Made by a program: the position numbers and the translations under genes. Below are positions 44,774-53,762 of a stretch of DNA of 64,000 nt, piece by piece (positions within the stretch are counted from its first letter, which is position 1; every line of letters starts with the position of its first letter). This DNA is from UBA6627 sp965248675 (GTDB lineage: Bacteria; Chloroflexota; Dehalococcoidia; UBA2979). Under the pieces are notes generated by a model. That model searched no databases and had not been told where the DNA came from. It saw only the letters and a program-made list of their open reading frames with translations. The stretch lies in contig CBDFJZ010000007.1 of the NCBI GenBank assembly GCA_965248675.1, forward strand, positions 1 through 64,000. Reading direction: 5' to 3'.

Positions 44774-45676
44774 ATGCCAGACTTCATTGCCGGCGCACAC
44801 GTCTCGTCGGCGGGCGGCATCTTTAACGCGATTGGCAACGGCGACAAGATCGAGGCCGAGGCGATCCAGATCTTCGCCAGCCCACCGCAGACGTGGCGGC
44901 AGACGAACCACAAGGCCGAGGCGATCGAGAAGTTCCGCGATCTGCACGCGGAGTCGGGGATCGGCGATGTCTGGATTCACAACATCTACCTCGCCAACCT
45001 CGCGGCGGAGGATCCGGAGCAGCTCACGAAGTCAATCGACTCGGTGCAGTTCGCGCTCCGCATCGCGGACGCGATCGGCGCCGAGGGTGTGGTGCTCCAC
45101 ACCGGGTCGCACAAAGGCCGCGGGATGGACGCCGTCATCGACCAGGTTTCGGACGCGCTAGTGACGATCATGAAGGACGCGCCCGGTACGGCGATCCTCG
45201 CACTCGAGGACATGGCCGGTCAGGGCGGTCAGATCGGCAAGCAGTTCGGCGAGCTGGGTTCGTTGTTGAAGCGGGTGCAGTCCGAGCGACTGCAAGTTTG
45301 CCTCGACACCTGCCACGCCTTCGCCGCCGGCTACGACCTCTCCGATGCCGACGCGATCGACGTCGCGATGACGGAGTTCGACCGCGAGATCGGCCTCGAA
45401 CAGCTTGCGGTCGTGCATGCGAACGACTCGAAGGTCGAGCTGGGCGGTCTCCGCGACCGGCACGAGAACATCGGCGAGGGCCACATCGGCAACGACGGGT
45501 TCGAGGTGATCGCCGGACACCCGGCGTTCCAGGGCAAGGCCTTCCTGCTCGAGGTACCCGGATTCGAGAACGAGGACGGCAAGGCCGACGGTCCCGATCT
45601 GGAGAACATCAACCGGCTGCGGGCGTTGCGCTCGGGGGTCGCGGTCGCAGAGGTAAGCCGCGCCGCGGCGGGCTAG
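44774..45676 (+). CDS. nfo: Deoxyribonuclease IV (AP endonuclease)
   Basis: A 300-residue TIM-barrel endonuclease IV, which cuts DNA 5' to abasic sites in base excision repair. The zinc ligands are all visible: GAHVSSAGG (about residue 7), LHTGSHKG (about 115), LALEDMAGQG (about 148), LDTCHAFAAG (about 183), VVHANDSKVELG and DRHENIGEGHIG (about 218-240) and a Glu in FLLEVPGF. Start ATG 44774 has GGGGGA upstream. Its 3' end overlaps the convergent small gene by 4 bases. Confidence 0.92.
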   Translation: MPDFIAGAHVSSAGGIFNAIGNGDKIEAEAIQIFASPPQTWRQTNHKAEAIEKFRDLHAESGIGDVWIHNIYLANLAAEDPEQLTKSIDSVQFALRIADAIGAEGVVLHTGSHKGRGMDAVIDQVSDALVTIMKDAPGTAILALEDMAGQGGQIGKQFGELGSLLKRVQSERLQVCLDTCHAFAAGYDLSDADAIDVAMTEFDREIGLEQLAVVHANDSKVELGGLRDRHENIGEGHIGNDGFEVIAGHPAFQGKAFLLEVPGFENEDGKADGPDLENINRLRALRSGVAVAEVSRAAAG

Positions 45677-45984
45677 GACCGGACCTTCCGAGGCTGCCCG
45701 GCCATCGAGAGGAACTCGTCCTCCCAGTGGAGGATCTCGGCGATCAGATGGGGCGTGACCGCTCCATCTTTCATCGGCACGCCGTCTTCCTCGAGCAGCG
45801 GCACGAGTCTGTTCACCATCGACTGGTGATCCAGCTCCGGATCCTCGCTCTCATCGCGGACTTTGACTTCGAACTCCATGATCAGGTCGACGAGCTCGGA
45901 CGGCACGAAGCCGCCAAGGTCCTCGCTGACCATCTCGGCGATCCAGTCCGCGCCTTCCTGGGCGATGTTCTTGTCGAGCGTCAC
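45673..45984 (-). CDS. Small acidic hypothetical protein
   Basis: A 103-residue soluble, acidic, helical protein (GADWIAEMVSEDLGGFVPSE, VNRLVPLLEEDGVPM, HLIAEILHWEDEFLS). No family is recognised. The GTG start has GAGGGA upstream. It overlaps the nfo stop by four bases tail to tail. Composition is clearly coding. Confidence 0.65.
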   Translation of the reverse strand: MTLDKNIAQEGADWIAEMVSEDLGGFVPSELVDLIMEFEVKVRDESEDPELDHQSMVNRLVPLLEEDGVPMKDGAVTPHLIAEILHWEDEFLSMAGQPRKVRS

Positions 45985-46126
45985 GCCTGCGGTCCCTCGG
46001 CTTGCCGATCGATGCTAGCCAAGCCCTCTCACGCGAACAACGGTGGAACTCCGAGGCGGTCGCCGGCGGTTGAGGCGCGTCCCGAACCAGACCTAGGATG
46101 CGCGAACCCCCGCGGAGAGGCCCAGC

Positions 46127-47491
46127 ATGTCCGACCACTGGCAAGCGGAATACCGAGGTCGTCTGCTCAGCCCCGAGGCCGCCGCCGACCTCGTCGAGCC
46201 GGGCGATGCCGTCTACACGCCGATCGGCGGTGACGCCGAAACCCTGCTGCGCACCCTGCTGCCGCGCCTGCTCGAGGATCACGACCGGTTCAAGATTCGC
46301 GCCTGCTCTCCGCGCATGGCGCAGGAGTGGTTCAGCGACGATTTCGACTGGCTGGAGGCCGATCTGCGGATCGAGGTCTTCGCTGGAACCATCGGTCGTC
46401 AGGCACTCCAGACGCTGCGCGCCGACTACAGTCCGAACCTCTTCTCCAACCAGTTCAACGTCTACGACCACCGCCGCGGCGACGTCGAGCCGGTCGATGT
46501 CTTCACCACCACCTGCACCCCTCCCGACGACGACGGGTACGTGAACTTAGGCAGCCTGCCGTGGCACAAGGGCGACTTCGTGCGCCGCGCGCGCACCTCG
46601 ATCCTCGAGGTCGCGCCGTGGCTCCCCCGCTGCCGCACGACCGAGCGCCTGCACGTCACCGAGGTGACCGCGTTCCTCGAGACGGCGGGCGCTCAGCGAG
46701 CGCCGTCTCGCGAGCGCACCCATCCGCCCGAGGCCGTAGCCGTCGCAGGCTTCGTGAGCGAGATCCTCGAGGACGGCGACACGCTGCAGATCGGCGCCGG
46801 CGGTACCGCCACCTACATCGCCGACGGCGGCGCGTTCGAGGGGAAGCACGACCTCGGCTGGCACTCCGAGATCACACCGGCGAATGTGCTGCCTTGGATG
46901 ATGAACGGCGTGATCAACGGATCCCGCAACAGTGTCGACCCCGGGCTCGCCGTCACCGCGTCGATTAATCCGGCCGGCGACACGGAGGCCGAGGCGTGGA
47001 TGGCGACTTCCGGCCTGATCGAAACCCGGCCCGTGCGCGAGGTGAACGCGATCCCGACGATCGCTTCGCAGGAGCGGATGTGCTCGATCAACAACGCCTT
47101 CCAGGTCGACCTGACGGGTCAGATCTGCTCGGAGTCCCGAGGCACTACCGTGTACAACGGCACCGGCGGACAGCCGGAGTTCCACATCGGCGCGTTCATC
47201 GCGCCCGGCGGCAAGGCGATCACCGTGCTGCCCTCGACGTTCGCCGGCGGCGAGCAGACCCGCATCGTCCCGAGGGTCGACGACGGCTCGTTCGTCACGA
47301 TCCCGCGCTCGTTCGCCGACTACGTCGTTACCGAGTTCGGCATCGCCCGCCTCGCGGGCAAGAGCCAGCGCGAACGCGCCGAGGCGCTGATCGCGATCGC
47401 CCACCCCGATCATCGAGGCGCACTCACACATGCCCGGCAGCGCCAGTTCTTCCCCGCGCCGATCGAGGAGCCGACGCCCGCCGGCGACTAG
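46127..47491 (+). CDS. Acetyl-CoA hydrolase/transferase family CoA-transferase
   Basis: A 454-residue class I-type CoA-transferase of the acetyl-CoA hydrolase/4-hydroxybutyrate CoA-transferase family. The Gly-rich loop LQIGAGGTATYIADGG (about residue 223) precedes the catalytic Glu in GWHSEITPANV (about 247). SESRGTTVYNGTGGQPEF and the CoA loop near FVTIPRSFADYVVTEFGIA are canonical. The N-terminal half has LVEPGDAVYTPIGGD and NQFNVYDHRRGDVEPVDVF. It transfers CoA between a short-chain acyl-CoA and an acid. It is a single gene in front of convergent thyX. Confidence 0.85.
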   Translation: MSDHWQAEYRGRLLSPEAAADLVEPGDAVYTPIGGDAETLLRTLLPRLLEDHDRFKIRACSPRMAQEWFSDDFDWLEADLRIEVFAGTIGRQALQTLRADYSPNLFSNQFNVYDHRRGDVEPVDVFTTTCTPPDDDGYVNLGSLPWHKGDFVRRARTSILEVAPWLPRCRTTERLHVTEVTAFLETAGAQRAPSRERTHPPEAVAVAGFVSEILEDGDTLQIGAGGTATYIADGGAFEGKHDLGWHSEITPANVLPWMMNGVINGSRNSVDPGLAVTASINPAGDTEAEAWMATSGLIETRPVREVNAIPTIASQERMCSINNAFQVDLTGQICSESRGTTVYNGTGGQPEFHIGAFIAPGGKAITVLPSTFAGGEQTRIVPRVDDGSFVTIPRSFADYVVTEFGIARLAGKSQRERAEALIAIAHPDHRGALTHARQRQFFPAPIEEPTPAGD

Positions 47492-47521
47492 GTCGAGGCG
47501 GGGGCGACCGGCAAACAGCCC

Positions 47522-48490
47522 CTAGTTACGGCCCAGAGTCGCCATCATCTCGCGCCACTCGGCTGGCGAGATGCCGGTGCCTTCGCGTTCGACCTGCTCG
47601 CCGGCGAGCATCCGTTTCACGACCGCGAGCTGACGCGCCGAGAGCTGAACGCTGCCGAGCCGGTAGTTCTCGAAGGCGGCGGCGGCGATCGGCACCCAGC
47701 GCTTCATCACCTGTTCGATCAGCACGTCGGCATAGACCTTGATCTCGTGCTGCGCGTGGGCGTCGGCGCGGAGCCGCAGGAAGTGCATCAGGTTGTGGAG
47801 GTCGACCTTCCAGTACCACTGCGTGTAGAAGCTGAGCGGCAGGTTCATCCGCGCCAGCTCGCGCGCGAGGCCGTCGCGACCCTCCTCGATCGGATCGCCG
47901 TCCGCGGACTCGTTGAGCATCTCCTCGTAGTGCGCGTAGGCCCGCATCGCGTCCTCGCGCAGCAACTCGAGGACGTGATCGGCCTCCTCGTCACCGATCA
48001 GCTCGCCGCGTCCCTGGCGGTTGGTGGTCGACTGCGCGCGAAGCTGCTCGCGGTCCGGCACGTAGAACTCGTTATCGAGGATGGAGTAGCGCGCCGAGTA
48101 CTCGTTGACGTTGGCGGTGCGGTGCCGGATCCACTGCCGCGCGACGAAGATCGGCAGCTTCACGTGCAGCTTGATCTCGCACATCTCGAACGGCGATGTG
48201 TGCCAGTTCCGCATCAGGTAATTGATCAGGCCTCGGTCGTCGCGACTGCGCCTCGTGCCGCGGCCGTACGAGGTACGGGCGGCCTGGACGATCGCCGCAT
48301 CGTCGCCCATGTAATCGATCACCCGGATAAACCCATGATCGAGCACCGGCAGGCCCTCGTAGAGGATCGCCTCGAGCTCAGGCACGGTCGGCCGCAGCGT
48401 CGCCCGCGACTCGCTGCGCTGGGCGTCTATCTCGGCTTGCTGGTCTGGTGTCAACGGGCTGGTCACGTCAGCCTCGGCGATCGTCGTCAT
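47522..48490 (-). CDS. thyX: FAD-dependent thymidylate synthase
   Basis: A 322-residue ThyX, which makes dTMP from dUMP using methylene-tetrahydrofolate, FAD and NADPH. The diagnostic motif is RHRTANVNEYSARYS (about residue 121), and FEMCEIKLHVKLPIFVARQW and LHNLMHFLRLRADAHAQHEI follow. The N-terminal 40 residues are longer than in many homologues. There is no thyA in the window; ThyX use implies no need for a partnering dihydrofolate reductase cycle. Monocistronic. Confidence 0.93.
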   Translation of the reverse strand: MTTIAEADVTSPLTPDQQAEIDAQRSESRATLRPTVPELEAILYEGLPVLDHGFIRVIDYMGDDAAIVQAARTSYGRGTRRSRDDRGLINYLMRNWHTSPFEMCEIKLHVKLPIFVARQWIRHRTANVNEYSARYSILDNEFYVPDREQLRAQSTTNRQGRGELIGDEEADHVLELLREDAMRAYAHYEEMLNESADGDPIEEGRDGLARELARMNLPLSFYTQWYWKVDLHNLMHFLRLRADAHAQHEIKVYADVLIEQVMKRWVPIAAAAFENYRLGSVQLSARQLAVVKRMLAGEQVEREGTGISPAEWREMMATLGRN

Positions 48491-48592
48491 GCCGCACCCC
48501 TGCTCGGTGGCGGCGGTCCGAGGAGCATACGGTCGGGGAGGCCTCGTCCGCGTCGCGGACTGATCGAGAGTAGCCGCCTGATGTGTAGGCGT

Positions 48593-48868
48593 CTAAGCAG
48601 GTGATCCAGTCGACCCCGCGGGCGGCGATGAAGCCTCGTTGGCGCTCGCCAGGCGCGCGGCCAGACGCTCGTTTGGCTCCCAAAGCTGGCAGCCGGTTTC
48701 GATGTTCTCGAGGAAGGGCCCGATGCAATCGCGCCCATCCCGCACGATGTGCGTGCAGAGCATCAGGAACGGATCGTCGGGCGTGCTCGTATCCAGCGTC
48801 CGCTTCAGCCAGCGGCAGTCGACGGCAAGCCGCCTCGATGAAGGGGAGCGGTCGGGCATGCCGGTCAT
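48593..48868 (-). CDS. Small Cys-containing hypothetical protein
   Basis: A 91-residue protein with three to four Cys (VDCRWLKRTL, MLCTHIVRDGRDCIGPFL, ETGCQLWEPN). Their spacing could hold a metal or a disulfide. No family is recognised. Two close starts (ATG 48868 and ATG 48859) are possible. It lies upstream of thyX on the same strand, about 100 bases away. Confidence 0.55.
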   Translation of the reverse strand: MTGMPDRSPSSRRLAVDCRWLKRTLDTSTPDDPFLMLCTHIVRDGRDCIGPFLENIETGCQLWEPNERLAARLASANEASSPPAGSTGSPA

Positions 48869-48991
48869 GATAGGTGGGCGATCGAGCAGCGGCGAGGGAT
48901 CACGGGGTCGCCGCCAACGGGCTGAAACTCACCGGTCGCGCCCTGGAGTCGACGTTTCACAGTTCTGCAACAAGCGGGCAACGAGGAAGTC

Positions 48992-49216
48992 ATGGTTTCT
49001 GCCGATGATCCGTATGGAGTCATTCCCGATGGAATGATCCTCGGATCGGACGTACTGATGCTGCACACCAAGGCTTGCCCGCGCTGCTCTGGTGACCTCG
49101 CCCTGGTCGAGGACGTCGGGGACACGTACTTCTCCTGCGTTCAGTGCGGGTATATGAACTATCAGGTCAAGGGTGGCCCTCAGCAGCTGGCCCCCGCGCT
49201 CATCCCCACCCGTTAG
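48992..49216 (+). CDS. Small zinc-ribbon protein
   Basis: A 74-residue protein with a four-Cys zinc ribbon: KACPRCSGDLAL followed 17 residues later by FSCVQCGYMNYQV. The arrangement CxxC...CxxC with an aromatic second knuckle is that of small rubredoxin-like or ribosomal-type ribbons. No other domain is present. GAGGAAG precedes the ATG. Function unknown; probably a nucleic-acid or protein contact module. Confidence 0.7.
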   Translation: MVSADDPYGVIPDGMILGSDVLMLHTKACPRCSGDLALVEDVGDTYFSCVQCGYMNYQVKGGPQQLAPALIPTR

Positions 49217-49319
49217 TCAGTCCGCCGCCTCGGCCGCTCGCCTTCCCCCGGGCCGGCCGAGGCGCTCCCCTCCGGGGTGAGCCCTCGCTCCCGAATTCGC
49301 GCGCCACTACGATGCGCCG

Positions 49320-49733
49320 ATGCCCGCTTTCGCCACCCCTGTCCGCTGTTCCGGCGAGATCACCGAACGCGCCGAACTGCTGAACGGCGCGCTCCAGCTC
49401 TCGCTCGACGGGGGGCTCTCCAGTGCTGACGCACCCGATTCCGAGGCTCCCTGGTCCGTGGAAATTGCCCTCTCCTGGCGTCTCGGCCGCGCCGGTGCGG
49501 TCGCGCTCGACGAGGGCGACCTCACCCTCGAGTCGGGCGATCGCGAGCTGGTCGCGATCCTCGAAGCCGGCTCCGTCGAGGTAGACGGCGACACCGGCGA
49601 CGTCGATGTCGAAGCCACATTCGAGGTCGAGGGCGCGAGTGGAATCGACGTCGCGGCGGGCGTGCCGCTCCAGGCGCGCCTCGCGATCGGCGCGGAGCGC
49701 TGGACCGGCGAGCTGCAGGGGGCTACGGGCTAG
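49320..49733 (+). CDS. Acidic hypothetical protein
   Basis: A 137-residue, strongly acidic, beta-rich protein (LEVGDRELVAILEAGSVEVD-like strands, VDVEATFEVEG, IDVAAGVPLQARLAIG). No signal peptide or membrane segment is seen. It overlaps fabF tail to tail by 4 bases. The composition and lack of Arg-rich shadow signature support coding. Family not recognised. Confidence 0.55.
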   Translation: MPAFATPVRCSGEITERAELLNGALQLSLDGGLSSADAPDSEAPWSVEIALSWRLGRAGAVALDEGDLTLESGDRELVAILEAGSVEVDGDTGDVDVEATFEVEGASGIDVAAGVPLQARLAIGAERWTGELQGATG

Positions 49734-50971
49734 CTGTCGTATCGCTTGAAGACGGCGGCGGCGTTCTGGCCGCCGAGGCCGAACGAGTTCGACATCACGA
49801 CGTCGAGCTCGGCGGCGCGAGCTTCGTTCGGGGTGATGTCGAGGTCGCAGTCGGGGTCCGAGGTCTCGTGATTGATCGTCGGCGGGATGCAGCCGTGGGT
49901 CATCGCGAGCACCGAGGCGACCGCCTCGATCCCGCCGGCGCCAGCCGCGAGGTGCCCGGTCATCGACTTCGTCGACGAGAGCGGGATCTGGTAAGCAGCC
50001 TCGCCGAGGGCGAGCTTGATCGCCGCGGTCTCCGTGCGGTCGTTGTACTGCGTGCTCGTGCCGTGCGCGTTGACGTAGTCGATCTGCTCGGGCACCAACT
50101 CCGCGTCGTTCAGCGCGCGCTTCATCGCGAGCGCCTGGCCCTCCGCGTCCGGGGCCGTGTCGTCGGTGGCGTCGAACGACCAGCCGACGCCGACCAGCTC
50201 TCCGTAGACGCGCGCGCCTCGAGCCAGCGCGGAGGCCTCAGACTCCAGCAGCAGCACGCCGGCGCCCTCGCCGAGGATGAAGCCGTCACGATCGAGGTCG
50301 AACGGGCGCGACGCGTGCTCGGCGTCGTCGTTGTTCTTCGAGAGGGCGCCCAGACGGCCCATCGAGGAGAGCGCGAGTGGGGTGACCATCGCCTCGGTGC
50401 CGCCGGCCAGCACCGCGTCGGCGTGGCCAAGCCGGATCAGGCTGAGCGCGTGGCCAAGCGCGTCGGTCCCCGAGGCGCAGGCGGTGTTGATCGTCGTGTT
50501 CGGACCGCGGATCCCGAGCTGGCGCGCCACGCGCGCGGAGGCCATGTGCTGGCCCATGCGCGTGATGATGAACGGGTCGACTTTCGCCGATCCGCGCTCG
50601 CGATAAATGTCCCACTGCACGCCCATGTCGAACGCGTCGCCGGAGGTCGCGATCACCGCTCCGATGTCATCCCGATTCTCGTCGGTGACCTCGATCCCGC
50701 TGTCCGTCATCGCCTGCATGCCAGCCGCGGCCGCGAACTGGGCGAAGCGCCCGGTTCGCCGCGCCACCTTCTTCTCCAGGTAGGGGGAAATGTCGAAGTC
50801 GTCGACCTCCCCGGCGATCTTGACGATCAGGTCAGATGGATCGAACCGCTTGACGATGCCGATGCCGTTGCGCCCGTTCCGCAGACCGTCCCAGTAGGAC
50901 TCGACGTCGTTGCCGATCGGCGTCACCGCGCCCAGTCCAGTGATCAACGCGCGTTGCAATGTTCTGGTCAT
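49730..50971 (-). CDS. fabF: Beta-ketoacyl-ACP synthase II
   Basis: A 413-residue KAS II condensing enzyme of fatty-acid synthesis. The active-site triad is complete: Cys in NTACASGTDALGH (about residue 164), His in VNAHGTSTQYND (about 303) and His in KSMTGHLAAGAG (about 340). ITGLGAVTPIGND at the start and SNSFGLGGQNAA at the end are typical. ATG 50971 has GAGGC upstream. No other fab genes are adjacent. A CsoR-like palindrome lies 83 bases upstream in the divergent intergenic region. Confidence 0.93.
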   Translation of the reverse strand: MTRTLQRALITGLGAVTPIGNDVESYWDGLRNGRNGIGIVKRFDPSDLIVKIAGEVDDFDISPYLEKKVARRTGRFAQFAAAAGMQAMTDSGIEVTDENRDDIGAVIATSGDAFDMGVQWDIYRERGSAKVDPFIITRMGQHMASARVARQLGIRGPNTTINTACASGTDALGHALSLIRLGHADAVLAGGTEAMVTPLALSSMGRLGALSKNNDDAEHASRPFDLDRDGFILGEGAGVLLLESEASALARGARVYGELVGVGWSFDATDDTAPDAEGQALAMKRALNDAELVPEQIDYVNAHGTSTQYNDRTETAAIKLALGEAAYQIPLSSTKSMTGHLAAGAGGIEAVASVLAMTHGCIPPTINHETSDPDCDLDITPNEARAAELDVVMSNSFGLGGQNAAAVFKRYDS

Positions 50972-51053
50972 CGGTTTGCCTCGGTCGGACGCGTATCGGG
51001 CGTAAAACCCCATGCTACCGGCCCTGTCGAATGGGTGCCGGTCAGTAGCGAAT

Positions 51054-51070
51054 ATACCCCATGGGGGTAT
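51054..51070. promoter_or_regulatory. Palindrome ATACCCC-ATG-GGGGTAT, putative operator
   Basis: A perfect inverted repeat with 7-bp arms in the 265-base region between divergent fabF and a membrane-protein gene. The TACCCC/GGGGTA arms resemble operators bound by CsoR/CstR-family repressors (copper or persulfide sensing). No such regulator or metal gene is in the window, so the regulator is unknown. Confidence 0.5.
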
Positions 51071-51236
51071 CGGTAAGGGCCGTCACATCCGTAATCGGAT
51101 CAGCCACGTAGCGTAGCCCTCGAGGACCGCACACCGAGCCAACAAGGCGCGGAGGTGGTCCGGAACGGGAAGGAATTGCATGCGACACACACGACAAATG
51201 GGAGGCGCATCCAGCGCCTCGAGGACGGAGGACTAG

Positions 51237-52172
51237 GTGGCTACGCTGCAAGCAGTACTGCGCCGTCCCGCACCGGACGCCGACTATCGGCAGCCCTCGC
51301 GCTTCCGGACGAACGGATTTCTACTCGGCGTGATCGGCGTTGGTCTCATCGCCGCCGCACTGATCGGCAACCTCGTTGCTGTCGGTGAAGTCGGCGAAGA
51401 GGGCACCCGCCTGCGCTCGATCCTGGCCTGGACCTTCGGCGTCACGACGTTGGGCCTGGTGACGGTGAAGCTGGGCATCGCGACGGTGCTGATGGGCATC
51501 ATTGTGCGGCTCTGGATGCGCGTCGAGAGCGTCAAGACCGAGCTCATGACGTTGCGCCGTGACGTGGAGCCGCAGCTCCACACCGGCGACATCCAGACCG
51601 AGTACGGCCCGGGCGTTGCGACGGCCTCCGTGCCGCCGCCGTTGCCGATTCACCGCATGGCGCGGGTGCTCTGGCTCCCGATGCTGATCATGGGCGCGAT
51701 GGCGGTCGCGATCGGCGCGGTCCTCGCCTTCATCCAGGTCGGCATCGACGACGGCCGCGATTTCATCCGGCTCAGCGCCTACACGCAGGGGCTGCAGTTC
51801 ATGGGCGAGGGGCTGGTCCTTTCGGGCATCTCGTTCCTCCTCGGCACGATCCTCGCTTCGCTGCGAAGCGGCGGCGGTGAGGTCCAGGAGGCGCTCGGCG
51901 TCACCGTGAAGACGCTGAAGATGCCGCTGAGCGCGAAGGTCTTCGTCGCGCTGATGGCGATGGGGATGATGCTCTCCATCGTCCAGTTCGTGCTCTACAT
52001 CATCGCGGCCGAGGTCGACTCGCCCGCCGCATGGTTCGCCTGGCTGGGCCCGTTGCGCGAGCTCGCGCTCGGACTGCTGCTCGCGGGCATCGTGCTGGCG
52101 CTCTACACGATCGGCACCGTACTGGGGTTCCAGTTCAGCCGGCTTCGTGAGCTCGTGGTGGAAGGGAACTAA
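51237..52172 (+). CDS. Multi-pass membrane protein, paralogue of next gene
   Basis: A 311-residue protein with about six hydrophobic segments (GFLLGVIGVGLIAAALIGNL, TTLGLVTVKLGIATVLMGI, WLPMLIMGAMAVAIGAVLAF, then three more). A cytoplasmic loop, GGGEVQEALGVTVKTLKMP, is repeated nearly word for word in the following gene. GTG start with GGAGGACTAG upstream. No family is recognised; no transporter or enzyme motif is visible. It forms a two-gene operon with its paralogue, 2 bases apart. Confidence 0.75.
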   Translation: MATLQAVLRRPAPDADYRQPSRFRTNGFLLGVIGVGLIAAALIGNLVAVGEVGEEGTRLRSILAWTFGVTTLGLVTVKLGIATVLMGIIVRLWMRVESVKTELMTLRRDVEPQLHTGDIQTEYGPGVATASVPPPLPIHRMARVLWLPMLIMGAMAVAIGAVLAFIQVGIDDGRDFIRLSAYTQGLQFMGEGLVLSGISFLLGTILASLRSGGGEVQEALGVTVKTLKMPLSAKVFVALMAMGMMLSIVQFVLYIIAAEVDSPAAWFAWLGPLRELALGLLLAGIVLALYTIGTVLGFQFSRLRELVVEGN

Positions 52173-52174
52173 CG

Positions 52175-52807
52175 ATGGCGACCATGACAGCCAGTCGAGA
52201 TTTCGACATCGTTTCGAGCGATCGCTCGCTCGGACGGAACCTCCCGCAGCGCCTCGGACGGGTCCTCTGGGCGCCGATGTTCCTGATGGCCCTGATGGCG
52301 TTCGGCGCCGGGTTCGTGGTGGCGATCATCCGCGCCAACGAGGTGGCGGACGCGGGCGGCGCGGACACCATCGAGTCGCTGCGACACGTCGTCGCCGGCC
52401 TGATGTTCAGCGGGTTCGCGGCAGTGTTCGCGGCGATCTCGTTCGCGATCGCGCGCATCCTCGGCGAGTTCCGCAAGGGTGGCGGAGACGTTCAGGAGGC
52501 CGTCGGCGGCTCGGTTGAGACGCTGAAGATGCCAGTAACGACGAAGGCGTTCATCGCGATCATGGTGATGGCGATGATGACGATCCTCGTGGCCGTGATC
52601 CTGCACTTCGTCTTCGCGGCGAACGTCGAGGCGACCGAGGCGTCCCTGGCCGACTCCGAGCAGCGTTTCCTGGTGCTCGAGGCCCTGCGACGCATCGGCG
52701 TCGGGATGTACTTGTTCTCGATCCTGCTCGGGCTGGGCACGATCATCCAGGTGCTGCGGTTCCAGGCGATCCGGATTCGCGAAGTGGCCGCGGAGCGCGC
52801 CTCCTAG
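52175..52807 (+). CDS. Multi-pass membrane protein, paralogue of preceding gene
   Basis: A 210-residue membrane protein with four predicted helices. It aligns with the C-terminal two thirds of the preceding protein: RVLWAPMFLMALMAFGAGF against RVLWLPMLIMGAMAVAIGA, then GGGDVQEAVGGSVETLKMP and IAIMVMAMM. The shared loop between helices is the best-conserved part. The pair arose by duplication and may form a hetero-oligomer. A strong terminator follows. Function unknown. Confidence 0.75.
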   Translation: MATMTASRDFDIVSSDRSLGRNLPQRLGRVLWAPMFLMALMAFGAGFVVAIIRANEVADAGGADTIESLRHVVAGLMFSGFAAVFAAISFAIARILGEFRKGGGDVQEAVGGSVETLKMPVTTKAFIAIMVMAMMTILVAVILHFVFAANVEATEASLADSEQRFLVLEALRRIGVGMYLFSILLGLGTIIQVLRFQAIRIREVAAERAS

Positions 52808-52830
52808 TCACACGAGCGCGTCCGCACAGC

Positions 52831-52860
52831 AAACGGGGCCGGCTCAGCCGGCCCCGTTTT
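52831..52860 (+). terminator. Strong bidirectional intrinsic terminator
   Basis: Arms AAACGGGGCCGGCT and AGCCGGCCCCGTTT form a near-perfect palindrome ending in TTTT on the plus strand. It lies between the convergent ends of the membrane-protein operon and the alpha/beta hydrolase gene and can serve both. Confidence 0.9.
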
Positions 52861-52889
52861 GGTTGGGTCGTCGAACGACGGCACCCGGA

Positions 52890-53762
52890 TCAGACCGGGA
52901 GGTTCGCGATGCTCTGGAGGAACTCGCGGATGTTCAGCGCCAGCATCGAGGGCTGGTCGGTCGGCACCGGGTGCCCGGCTTCCTCGATCAGCGAAACGCG
53001 GGAGCCGACGACCCGGCGGTGCAGCCGCTGGATCGCCTCCGGCGTCAGCATATCGGTCTCGGCGCCGCGCACGATCATCATAGGGCACTGCAAGCGGTCG
53101 GCGCAGTCCCAGAGGTCGTGGAAACGCCGTTGTCCGGGATCCGGCTCGATCGGCCGCGCCGTCGGGTCGCGGAAGATCGGGTCGAAGTCCCAAGTGTAGC
53201 TGCCGTTGTCGCTCTTCAGGCCGCCCAGCGCGCGTCGCTCGAGCTGCTCCGTCGTCGCATAAGGGTAGAGCGGCCTGAACACCTCGATCGCCTCTTCGAG
53301 GGATCCGAATTCGTCAGCCGTCGCGACCAGCTTGCGCAGCGACTCCATCCCCGACCGCAGCACCTCGGGCGCCGTCTCCACGAGGACGAGCGCAGACACG
53401 CCCTCCGGGTGCTCCGCGGCGTAGCAGATCGCGTTGGCGCCGCCCATCGCGTGCCCGACGAGCGTCACCGAGCGCAGGCCGAGCTGTTCGACGATCGCCT
53501 CGAGGTCTTCGACCTGGGCGGTGCGGCTGTAATCCTGGTTCGTCGCGTAGCTGCTCTGGCCGTGTCCGCGTAGATCGAGGGCGACCACGCGGAATTCGCG
53601 GCCGAGGTCGGGGCCGACCTCGAGCCAGATCTCGCTCGTCTCGGCGTAGCCGTGCAGCAGCAACACGGCGTGCTTCGTGCGCGCGTCGCCCCACTCCCGG
53701 ATGTGGAAGCGGAGGCCGTTCGCCTCGACGAAGTCTTCGCGTGGCTTGGTTGAAGCGGCCAT
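52890..53762 (-). CDS. Alpha/beta hydrolase with Ala in place of the nucleophile
   Basis: A 290-residue alpha/beta-hydrolase with a normal frame: LLHGYAETSEIWLE (oxyanion), LDLRGHGQSS, then the elbow LVGHAMGGANAICY (about residue 103). The position that should hold Ser, Asp or Cys is Ala (codon GCG). The acid-region Asp (GAETDMLTP, about 249) and the His (EEAGHPVPTDQP, about 276) are kept. It may be a non-catalytic binding protein, use a cofactor-free oxygenase-like mechanism, or represent a point mutation. Adjacent family members with GHSMGG are esterases. Confidence 0.82.
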   Translation of the reverse strand: MAASTKPREDFVEANGLRFHIREWGDARTKHAVLLLHGYAETSEIWLEVGPDLGREFRVVALDLRGHGQSSYATNQDYSRTAQVEDLEAIVEQLGLRSVTLVGHAMGGANAICYAAEHPEGVSALVLVETAPEVLRSGMESLRKLVATADEFGSLEEAIEVFRPLYPYATTEQLERRALGGLKSDNGSYTWDFDPIFRDPTARPIEPDPGQRRFHDLWDCADRLQCPMMIVRGAETDMLTPEAIQRLHRRVVGSRVSLIEEAGHPVPTDQPSMLALNIREFLQSIANLPV

